Shown here one piece after another: positions 50,529 through 58,237 of a stretch of DNA of 64,000 nucleotides. The notes under the pieces are model-generated. The model did not search any database, was not told the DNA's origin, and saw only the letters and a program-made list of their open reading frames with translations. A program made the translations under genes and the position numbers. The DNA lies in assembly GCF_001637205.1 (NCBI RefSeq), contig NZ_LVJH01000022.1:1-64000 (forward strand), in the 5' to 3' direction. Source of the stretch: Paenibacillus glacialis. Lineage in GTDB: Bacteria; Bacillota; Bacilli; Paenibacillales; Paenibacillaceae. Positions within the stretch are counted from its first letter, which is position 1. Every line of letters starts with the position of its first letter.

Positions 50529-50995
50529 TGAAGTGACCCCTTAAAGTTAGACAGGTTATATAATTAGGCGACTTGTTTGGCCTGAGTTCGGTACTGTACC
50601 GGACTCAGGCCTTTTAGTTTTGCCTTAATGCGCTTGTTGTTGTAATAATCGATGTATTTTGATAGCTCTTGTTTAAAATGTGCGATACTTTCAAATTCCT
50701 TTTCTCTAGCAGACGTCCCGAATTTGTTCATATAATTAAGTACGTCTAGTTTAATCTGTACAGAATATGATGTACAGCCCTTTTTAAAAGCTTCTTCACC
50801 ATGATGCTCATATTGCCTAATCCAGTTTGAAAAGACAGAATGGTGGAGATATATGGATTTTGCGATGGTTTTCAAACTGTCTGATCCCTTTTTATAACGC
50901 ATAACGGCTTGTATTTTTTCATTTGTACTGAATCTGGTCATAAAAAACTGCACCTCCAATAGTTAGATAGTGTCTAACTATTGGGGTGCAGTTCA
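50529..50995 (-). mobile_element. IS3-family (IS150-like) deletion derivative
   Basis: The terminal inverted repeats are TGAAGTGACCCCTTAAAGTT on the left and TGAACTGCACCCCAATAGTT on the right (read inward). The ends are flanked by a four-base direct repeat CATG (50525-50528 and 50996-50999), which fits a target duplication. The element is only 467 bp because most of the transposase genes is missing. Confidence 0.82.
50564..50959 (-). pseudogene. Fused remnant of IS3-family transposase OrfA and OrfB
   Basis: The first 85 residues or so are the OrfA helix-turn-helix part (for example [20 protein letters not shown]). The last 43 residues (from [15 protein letters not shown] to RTQAKQVA) are the C-terminus of OrfB. 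The catalytic DDE core between them has been deleted and the ends joined in frame. The product cannot transpose the element but might still bind its ends. Confidence 0.85.
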
Positions 50996-51083
50996 CATGC
51001 AGCGGAGCAGTTTCTATTCAATTGCAGTTGCAGCTTGCATGATGAAAGGGAGAGAAAGGGCATTTACAGATGCTGTAATCCAG

Positions 51084-52706
51084 TTATGGTCTCAAATTCG
51101 GTGTATGTACAGGAGCAGTTCTTGCTTTCGTAGCTTGCTCGAAGGAATAAGCTAGATTAAGCAGCGTTTGCTCGCTGTATGCTGTTCCCAAGAATGAGAT
51201 GCCCACCGGTACGCCTTCTTCTACCGTTCCCGCAGGTACGGTTACCTCAGGGAAGCCTGTAGCAGATGCCACGTAGCTCGCTGTATAAGTATCATACGCA
51301 TTGCAGACATAAGTAGGGTCTTCTTTGTCAAAGCGGTTGGAAGCAGGGCAGGCCATCGTAGGGAAAACGATAGCGTCCAGGTTGTTCTTCTTCATAATCT
51401 TTTCAATTTCTTTACGGGTCTGCGGCATTTCTTTCTTAACGATCTCCTTGTACTCTTTGGAATATAGAGTATCTGCTTTAGCCAATGCTGTCTTCAAGCC
51501 TTCCAAACGAGCAGGGTTAACAGGTGTTGCCGAGTTCAATACTTCAGGAGATTCACTAATATCGATTACCTCTTGCAGCGTTTTAGGTCCGCCGACAGGA
51601 AGCGAGCGCAAATATTTTTCAAACTGTATTTTGAATTCTGCATCCCCGACCGGTCCAAGAACTGGAGTCCAGAGGTACTTGGTTTGTTTGGAGAATGTGA
51701 CAGGCACTACTTCCGTTCCCATGCTTTTCATTTTAGCAATCGCTTGATTCGTAATAGCATCTACTTCATCATTGCCGCCGAAGAAGTCAGTCGCCACACC
51801 GATACGCGCATGCTTCAGCGAAGAAGCGTTCAGTGCTTTGGCGTAGTCTTGAACATGGCGGTTCGCAGATTTTGTCGCATAATCTGCTTTGTCTGTTCCA
51901 GCCATCGCAGTAAGTACTAAGCTAGCGTCGTTGACACTACGTGCCAAAGGACCAGTTACGTCCAAAGAAAGGGAAGAAGGGACAACGCCGCTGCGACTAG
52001 TCAATCCCATAGTCGGTCTGATACCTACTAGCCCGGTAACATTGGCTGGACCTCTGACGGAACCGGAAGTATCCGTTCCAAGTCCGAATACGGCAAAGTT
52101 AGCCGCTACCGCTGCTGCACTACCGCTGCTGGAACCAGAAGCATCACGGTTCAGATTGTAAGGATTAATTGTCAAACCGCCCATGGAGCTATATCCCAGT
52201 CTGCCATAGGAAGCTGCGAGCTCGGACATGTTTGTTTTGGCAATTACAATGGCTCCGGCATCGATAAGCTTCTGTACGGTGAATGAATTCTTAGTAGGAT
52301 ATTCATTCTTCAGAGCTACAGCCCCAGCTGTGGTCGCCATGCCAACCACATCAAAATTATCCTTTACGACAAAAGGAATACCGTGAAGCTTACTTCTTGG
52401 TCCTTTCGATTTGCGCTCGGTATCGAGTGCCTTTGCTGTTTCAAGAGCTCGGTTGTTAACCGTAATAATAGAATTTATAACAGGGCCTTGTTTATCAAAG
52501 GCTTCAATACGTTTCAAATAGTATTCCACAAGCTCTTCCGATGTAATTTGCTTTGTGTCCAGAGCCTTTGTGACTTCATCGATGCTTTTCTCAAACGGAT
52601 CAAACGTACTTTTTGCTATTTCGGCATTTGCATGATTCCATGGCAAAATCGAGAAGACTAGCAAAATAGCTAGTAAAGCTTTGAAGTTTATATATTTTTT
52701 TCTCAA
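51084..52706 (-). CDS. Secreted amidase, amidase-signature family
   Basis: The 540-residue protein has a signal peptide (basic start, then NFKALLAILLVFSILPW, cleavage near NANA-E) and a full amidase-signature domain. The catalytic Lys lies in HGIPFVVKDN, and the two serines in GSSSGSAAA and GTDTSGSVRGPA. Such enzymes hydrolyse amide bonds of varied substrates; the target here is unknown but must lie outside the cell. I chose TTG at 52706 because AGGAGG lies 9 bases before it; an ATG at 52784 has no ribosome site. It lies in the island region, divergent from the chemoreceptor gene. Confidence 0.88.
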   Translation of the reverse strand: MRKKYINFKALLAILLVFSILPWNHANAEIAKSTFDPFEKSIDEVTKALDTKQITSEELVEYYLKRIEAFDKQGPVINSIITVNNRALETAKALDTERKSKGPRSKLHGIPFVVKDNFDVVGMATTAGAVALKNEYPTKNSFTVQKLIDAGAIVIAKTNMSELAASYGRLGYSSMGGLTINPYNLNRDASGSSSGSAAAVAANFAVFGLGTDTSGSVRGPANVTGLVGIRPTMGLTSRSGVVPSSLSLDVTGPLARSVNDASLVLTAMAGTDKADYATKSANRHVQDYAKALNASSLKHARIGVATDFFGGNDEVDAITNQAIAKMKSMGTEVVPVTFSKQTKYLWTPVLGPVGDAEFKIQFEKYLRSLPVGGPKTLQEVIDISESPEVLNSATPVNPARLEGLKTALAKADTLYSKEYKEIVKKEMPQTRKEIEKIMKKNNLDAIVFPTMACPASNRFDKEDPTYVCNAYDTYTASYVASATGFPEVTVPAGTVEEGVPVGISFLGTAYSEQTLLNLAYSFEQATKARTAPVHTPNLRP

Positions 52707-52850
52707 GTGTCTTGCCTCCTGATGTCTTTTTTTTAAAAGTAGTTCGTAATGCTCATTTTCTCTCCCTGTAACAGTTATCGTCATTTCCTCTGAAAAAATG
52801 AATGGAATTCGACAAATCTCTACTTATCCATTAGTTAATTCGACAATATC

Positions 52851-52878
52851 TAACAAAAAACCATTCTTTTACCGATAG
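52851..52878 (+). promoter_or_regulatory. Possible SigD (flagellar/chemotaxis) promoter for the chemoreceptor
   Basis: TAAC, 16 bases and ACCGATAG resemble the SigD consensus TAAA-N15-GCCGATAT, about 50 bases before the chemoreceptor start. Chemoreceptor genes are commonly under SigD in Bacilli. Confidence 0.45.
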
Positions 52879-52928
52879 TAGTATAGACACACTTCAATGT
52901 TTACACAACAAGATGGAGGAGAAACAAC

Positions 52929-55013
52929 TTGAGAAAGAAACTACAGTGGAATCTAAAGCTACAACTATTGGTTACGATGGTCGTCCTGGTATTGCTGTCG
53001 ACATTATCGATGGGACTCGGAATCAACATGCAAGTTAAGGAAGAAATGACGGAGGATTTCTACGATGCAACTCGTAAGGAAATCGAACAAGTTAGCGGTG
53101 CTATAGACTTGTACTTTACTACCGTGAATGAATCGGTTGAATACTTTGCCAAAAGCCCACTCGTCAAGATGATCGACAGTTCCATCACCTCTTATGTGGA
53201 TACGGTAGGAGCAGATGGAACTCTTCAGATGACTCCGGCTAAAAATGGAGGTATAGAAGCTAAGATTTATAACTTTTTCTTGGAATATTCTAAGACACAT
53301 CCAAATGTGCCTTATATCTATTTGGGAACAAAGGATGGCGGATACATACAATGGCCGGATGGTACTTCCACCGATAAATTTGACCCGAGACCAAGAGCGT
53401 GGTACACCCAGGCGATTGAGAATCCCGACAAAATCGTGCGATCGGGTGCTTACGCTGCCTTTACCACAGGTGCTCCGATCGTCAGCTCTTCGGTTACCAT
53501 TAAGGATGACACAGGTAACATCGTTGGTGTCCAAGGTGTAGACGTAAGCTTGGACTTTCTGACCAATACCATCAATAACATGAAGATCGGTAAAGCCGGC
53601 TATGTCATCTTGGCAGATCAAACCGGTACGATCCTCGCAAATCCTAAGAACCCGGAAATCAACTTTAAAAATCTAAAGGATCTGGGTATAGCCGAATTTG
53701 CTGACATTGACAAACTGGCAGGCAAAAATTTGGATATCACCTTGAATAAGCAGGACTACAAGGCTAGTGTCTACGTATCACCGAAGAATGGTTGGAAATA
53801 TATTGCGGTTATGGATGAGAGTGAAGTAGCGGAATCAGTCAATGCGATCCAAGACATTATTTTCCTCATCATGGTTGTTATCGCTGTTATCGCCATCGGA
53901 GTAGCTTTGTATTTAGCTGGCGCGATTACGAAGCCGATAAATGCGGCTGTTAAGTATTTGCAGCAAATTGGCAGTGGTGACTTGGCAGTCGATATTCCGC
54001 AATCTATGCTGAACAAGCGAAGTGAAGTAGGTACCATGGTACGGGCTATTGATGAGATGAAACAGGATATGCAGAACATGATCGGCGGCATTTCTACTTC
54101 GGGGCAAATTGTCTCTCAATCGGCAGATAAAATTATAGAAAGCATGGATCAGACACAAAAGTCTTCCTCACTCATTACCGAGTCCATCATTCAACTTGCT
54201 TCCGCTTCTAATGATGAAGCCAACAATGTTATGGAGGGCTCTGATAAAGTTGAACAGCTCGGCGGAGCGATCGATCAAGTTACGGCATCCGCTCAGGAAA
54301 TACTGGATCTTGCTCGTCGTACATCCGAATTGAACCAACGCGGTATCGTAATTGTGCAGGAGTTAGTAGGGAAATTTAACAGTACACAACGAGCTTCTGA
54401 AGAAACAGCACAAGCTATTAATCATGTGAGTGGCAGCACTGGTGAAATCAGTGGCATACTCGGTACGATTCTTGAAATCTCCGGTCAGACGAATTTGCTG
54501 GCTCTAAATGCGTCCATTGAGGCTGCAAGAGCAGGTGAACATGGGCGAGGATTCTCCGTGGTAGCTGCCGAGATCCGCAAGCTCGCGGAGCAATCAGCTT
54601 CCGCTGCGAATAATATCAGTCACATTATTTCAACTGTAAACAACCAGGTTGGAGCGGCTGTTCAGGCCATCGGCACATCCCACGAACTGTTTATAGACCA
54701 GGAAACGGCAGTTCGAGAAACCGAATCCATCTTTAATGATATTATGGTGTCCGTGAACAGCCAAATGGACATGACGAACCAGGTTGACGGCCAAATGCAG
54801 TTGATGGTTGAAAAACGCTATGAACTCACAGACGTCTTCACCAATATCTCAGCGATTACGGAAGAGAATGCTGCTATTACCCAAGACGTGTCCGCGGCAG
54901 CAGAGGAACAGCTGGCTACGATTGATGATATAGCAGGTTATCTGACTCAGCTGCAGGGACTTTCTAAGGATCTGGAGGACAATATTAAGAAATTTAACAT
55001 CCAAAACCAGTGA
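52929..55013 (+). CDS. Methyl-accepting chemotaxis protein
   Basis: The 694-residue receptor has a first membrane segment (about 10-32), an extracellular dCache domain (about 35-295, with [16 protein letters not shown] and [18 protein letters not shown] sequence), a second membrane segment (about 303-328), HAMP (about 330-385) and a signalling domain with the hairpin tip [20 protein letters not shown] (about 525-544). The ligand is unknown; dCache receptors often bind amino acids or small organic compounds. The start is TTG at 52929 behind GGAGGAG. It may sense products of the neighbouring secreted amidase, but this is speculation. Confidence 0.93.
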   Translation: MRKKLQWNLKLQLLVTMVVLVLLSTLSMGLGINMQVKEEMTEDFYDATRKEIEQVSGAIDLYFTTVNESVEYFAKSPLVKMIDSSITSYVDTVGADGTLQMTPAKNGGIEAKIYNFFLEYSKTHPNVPYIYLGTKDGGYIQWPDGTSTDKFDPRPRAWYTQAIENPDKIVRSGAYAAFTTGAPIVSSSVTIKDDTGNIVGVQGVDVSLDFLTNTINNMKIGKAGYVILADQTGTILANPKNPEINFKNLKDLGIAEFADIDKLAGKNLDITLNKQDYKASVYVSPKNGWKYIAVMDESEVAESVNAIQDIIFLIMVVIAVIAIGVALYLAGAITKPINAAVKYLQQIGSGDLAVDIPQSMLNKRSEVGTMVRAIDEMKQDMQNMIGGISTSGQIVSQSADKIIESMDQTQKSSSLITESIIQLASASNDEANNVMEGSDKVEQLGGAIDQVTASAQEILDLARRTSELNQRGIVIVQELVGKFNSTQRASEETAQAINHVSGSTGEISGILGTILEISGQTNLLALNASIEAARAGEHGRGFSVVAAEIRKLAEQSASAANNISHIISTVNNQVGAAVQAIGTSHELFIDQETAVRETESIFNDIMVSVNSQMDMTNQVDGQMQLMVEKRYELTDVFTNISAITEENAAITQDVSAAAEEQLATIDDIAGYLTQLQGLSKDLEDNIKKFNIQNQ

Positions 55014-55054
55014 TGTGTGATGTACTCCCCGTATGGGAGAGAAACGCTTTAGAA

Positions 55055-55107
55055 CAAAACAAACCAGCCCAGGGAAGCATAAACTTCTCCGGGCTGGTTT
55101 TGTTTTG
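55055..55107 (+). terminator. Intrinsic terminator after the chemoreceptor gene
   Basis: AAAACAAACCAGCCC pairs with GGGCTGGTTTTGTTTT around an inner GGGAAG/CTTCTC stem. Confidence 0.9.
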
Positions 55108-55432
55108 TATAGGATGTTCCCAAAGGATTATGAAAACGAGGAATCATATAAAAGAATTTAATCTGCTTTTCAAATGAGATCATCAATTACCATCGTTGTC
55201 GATGGACGAATGCAATCATAATCGGCTTAACTAATTAATCAAGCACTGATTTCGAGGTTGAGCCAGAAAAGGAACTAAGAAAGTGTTACATAAATCAGAG
55301 GAAATGGTTCTAATCCTAGTCTAAAGTCTAGGTTCAGACACTCCCTAAGACGGTTACGTCAGGCAAATAAGACGGATATAATGGATTTATAACTCAGAGC
55401 GTGACTTATGAAGCCAAAGGAGTGTTTGAAAT
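55108..55432. other. Intergenic region before the sensor-domain gene
   Basis: No gene is seen. TATAAT at 55377-55382 may be the -10 of the next gene; the -35 is poor. A small inverted repeat CCTAG-TCTAAAGT-CTAGG lies at 55316-55333. Confidence 0.4.
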
Positions 55433-56224
55433 TTGAAGACAATGGAAGCGACTGCAAAGGCGCCATCAGGTAAGGTAAATTGGGTGGTTTTTAATCCAAA
55501 AACCTATGCAACGATCCTCTATTTATTACTATCCCTCCCGTTAGGGATTATCTATTTTACAGTAGCGATAACGGGACTTGCACTATCCATCGGTTTAACT
55601 CCAATATTTATCGGAATACCGCTATTTTTTGGAGTAGCTAAGCTGTTGAATGGGATTGTGAATTTTGAACAAAGAATGATTAGACAAATTTTGGGTTTAC
55701 CTACTCCTCCTGTTTCATATACCTACAATCAACAGTCTGAAGCTGGGCATAACTGGCTGATGCGAATGGTGAGAGGTTTTGACGGGGGGCTATTCATTCG
55801 AGATCTGCTGCTCGTATTACTAAGATTTGTAACAGGCATTGTATTCTTTGTTATTATGGTAACGGTGATTTCAATAGGACTAGGATTTATTACTCTTCCA
55901 GTCGTGCATATCATTTTAATGAATGAGATGAAGCTTGATATTTTAGAAAATACCTTGTTTAGTTATTTTCATATCGATTGGACCTATAATCAGCAATATA
56001 TGCTGTACGTAGGCGTTGGCCTTGTGCTTTTTTGGATCGCGCTTCGCGTCGTGAATGGGCTCATGCAAATTCAGCGCAGAATCATGTATGTGGACGAGCC
56101 ATATCAGCAGCCGTCAGTGCCAGTGGAGTCACAAATACATGCGCCGGTTCAGTCGCAATACTATGAGTACCAAGAGGAGCAGCCCACTCAAGGGATGATG
56201 CAGCCATCCTATAGAGAGCTTTAG
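55433..56224 (+). CDS. Membrane protein with a sensor domain of kinase type
   Basis: The 263-residue protein has about four membrane helices in two pairs (about 28-72 and 122-165, then 185-205) with GLTPIFIGIPLFFG and VISIGLGFITLPVVHI. This resembles the putative sensor domain (PF13796) that often stands in front of histidine kinases of Firmicutes and actinobacteria, here without any kinase part. The C-terminal 45 residues are Gln/Pro/Tyr-rich. The start is TTG 55433 with AAAGGAG 10 bases before it. The function is unknown. Confidence 0.7.
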   Translation: MKTMEATAKAPSGKVNWVVFNPKTYATILYLLLSLPLGIIYFTVAITGLALSIGLTPIFIGIPLFFGVAKLLNGIVNFEQRMIRQILGLPTPPVSYTYNQQSEAGHNWLMRMVRGFDGGLFIRDLLLVLLRFVTGIVFFVIMVTVISIGLGFITLPVVHIILMNEMKLDILENTLFSYFHIDWTYNQQYMLYVGVGLVLFWIALRVVNGLMQIQRRIMYVDEPYQQPSVPVESQIHAPVQSQYYEYQEEQPTQGMMQPSYREL

Positions 56225-56239
56225 AAGCTCTCTTTTTTT
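56214..56239 (+). terminator. Terminator overlapping the stop of the sensor-domain gene
   Basis: GAGAGCTT and AAGCTCTC pair around the TAG stop codon and are followed by a T-run. Confidence 0.85.
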
Positions 56240-56637
56240 ATGCGTATCGTCAAAGTGCTAATCCCTCTATGAATGAGGTACAATTAAAAAAACTCAGGGA
56301 TTCTAGTTTCATAATGAATCCCTGAGTTTTATTTTTTCCACATGAAAACCTTGAACTGATTATGCAGCAGTTACATAAATTACTGTTATATTGCTTGTAA
56401 TTATACTCCAACCATTGAGATAAATAGAATCAAACGGACCATGAGCTTGATTCACAGTATCCGCCGCCCATGAAGAGCTTTAAGTCGGTTTATAAGCACC
56501 GTTTCATAGAAGAATTGGCCAATAATAATTTTATGGAGCAACGCATGCAATCGGATCGTCTTTTTTATGATCATAGGAAGGTAAACATGCTATGATGTAG
56601 AATATTTGGGGGAATTCCTAAAATTAGGGGGATGGAT
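56240..56637. other. Intergenic region with a second terminator
   Basis: A strong hairpin at 56289-56336 (AAAACTCAGGGATTC and its complement, T-rich on both sides) could end transcription from either strand. Behind it a 41-codon frame (56470-56595) lacks a ribosome site and any known relative. No other feature is seen. Confidence 0.45.
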
Positions 56638-57690
56638 ATGAAGAGAATCGTCGTAGTTTTATTTTTTGTACTCATGATTTTAACGTTGCATCAGCCGGTA
56701 CACGCCGACTCCAATAAATATTGGATCATGCTGGATGGAAAATATTTGAATACGGAATTGATGCCGATCAATAATAATGGAAGTATCTATGTTCCGATGC
56801 GCTTAATCTTCGAGTCGCTGCACGCCGAAGTGACTTATGTTCCCGAAGAAGGAAAGGTCATCGGCAAAAAAGGTGACATTATGATCGAGCTTCAGCTCGG
56901 CAAAACGATGGCTTATAAAAATAGTCAACCGATTCTTTTGTCCGGACCTCCAATGATCGTAAACAACAGCGTCTATGTACCGATCCGTTTTGTCAGCGAA
57001 TCCCTAGGGGCATCGGTATTTTGGAAATCGGACATCCATGCCGTGGTGATCGAAACACCGCAATTGACGGCCATTACCGAGCTTCCGGTGCTCAATGATC
57101 GCGGCAACCGAGCTGTTCTAGAGCACAGTGGAAATATGAAATTGAAGTGGTCGTTTCAAGATGAAAGTCCATATGAAATGTACAGAGGGTATAAGGGGCC
57201 GACGGATACTCTGATTTTTTCAAATTTCGATACGATCAAAGTGATGGATCGTGATGGAAATCTTCAGAATGAATGGCCGTTCAAACATAAGGACATCCCG
57301 GCGAAGATCAATGCGATCATCAATAAGGGGTTAGCGGAATCGGGATCGGAACCGACACAAGCGTTTCATGTCACCAAAGATAATAAAACTTTGGAAAAAA
57401 TAGACCCGAAAACCGGAAAAGCGCTGTGGACTTATCGTTTACCGGTCTCTGAGGAAAAGATGGGATTTAGTTTCCTTGATTACACCGTGTTTCTGGACCC
57501 ATACGGAACTGTCTACATATCAACTCAAGGCGGCACACTGCATGCCCTGGATTCCGCTGACGGAAGTTTGAAATTCAAGCTGGTATTCGACCACCGCACT
57601 ATTTCTTCGACGGAAGTGCTTCCGCTGTCCGCAACCGAGCTAGTGGTGCTGAATGACAATGCCATTATGTTTTTTGGAATTAAAGAGTAA
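56638..57690 (+). CDS. Secreted copper-amine-oxidase-N domain protein with PQQ-like repeats
   Basis: The 350-residue protein has a signal peptide (cleavage near residue 23, VHA-D), two repeats of the copper-amine-oxidase-N fold (about 30-140, with SIYVPMRLIFESLHAEVTY and SVYVPIRFVSESLGASVFW), and a C-terminal part with short PQQ-like beta-propeller motifs (KIDPKTGKALWTY, GTLHALDSADGSLKF). Such proteins of Paenibacillus are wall-associated and of unknown role. The third-codon GC content looks higher than in neighbouring genes, which fits foreign origin. I chose ATG at 56638 behind AGGGGGATG. Confidence 0.8.
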   Translation: MKRIVVVLFFVLMILTLHQPVHADSNKYWIMLDGKYLNTELMPINNNGSIYVPMRLIFESLHAEVTYVPEEGKVIGKKGDIMIELQLGKTMAYKNSQPILLSGPPMIVNNSVYVPIRFVSESLGASVFWKSDIHAVVIETPQLTAITELPVLNDRGNRAVLEHSGNMKLKWSFQDESPYEMYRGYKGPTDTLIFSNFDTIKVMDRDGNLQNEWPFKHKDIPAKINAIINKGLAESGSEPTQAFHVTKDNKTLEKIDPKTGKALWTYRLPVSEEKMGFSFLDYTVFLDPYGTVYISTQGGTLHALDSADGSLKFKLVFDHRTISSTEVLPLSATELVVLNDNAIMFFGIKE

Positions 57691-58237
57691 AACATCTTAG
57701 TTAACGAAACTGCGCAATCTTATTTGGAGATCTATTTAAGCACTGTATGGACACATTTGATCGTAATACTGTTATTTTCGATTTTTAATGTAGGAATAAC
57801 TAAATTCTATATTTAATCAAAAATAACATTTTGAGAAAAAGTCATCTGGAATATGCATCGGATGGACTATTACAGATGAAATCATTACCTTCATGGCTCC
57901 GTTTTCAGATAGTTATCTAACGATTAAAAAGGGACGATATGGAACACTCGGCGGCGAATTGTGGTTTTGAACAGCCACGGCTCGCCTCCACCATGAAAGC
58001 CCGACCTCACGCGGTCGGGCTTTTGACTTGCTCGGAATTGTAGACGGATTGTAGACATCAGAAAAATAGAAGTCTATTTATTGATGATCCTGTAGACGAA
58101 AAGTCTACAGGTTATAGAAGGTTGTGCTCCCAAGCGATATTTTTTACAAATTACTTCAACTCTTTAACATGTAAATTTACAGTTCATCTATATACTTAAA
58201 TCGATATCATAATGCATTCGAAGGGGATTATAACTAC
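57691..58237. other. Gene-free island segment with a tmRNA 3' remnant and arm sites
   Basis: The first 270 bases hold no gene I can support. At 57979-57993 stands the tmRNA end CTCGCCTCCACCA with a decayed T-arm before it. A terminator follows (57998-58024, GCCCGACC/GGTCGGGC). Then come GTAGAC direct repeats (58039-58056) and an inverted repeat CCTGTAGAC/GTCTACAGG (58089-58111), laid out like the arm behind ssrA. Confidence 0.6.
58036..58111. repeat. GTAGAC direct repeats and inverted repeat (island arm B)
   Basis: TTGTAGAC and TTGTAGACAT are direct repeats, and CCTGTAGAC and GTCTACAGG form an inverted repeat around five bases. The set lies about 105 bp behind a tmRNA 3' end, the same distance as the set at 50038-50117 behind ssrA. 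Confidence 0.6.

Noticed and set aside
56470..56595. A 41-codon frame starting MKSFKSVYKH
   Set aside because: There is no ribosome site, no recognisable family and no supporting neighbour; it may be a relic but cannot be supported.
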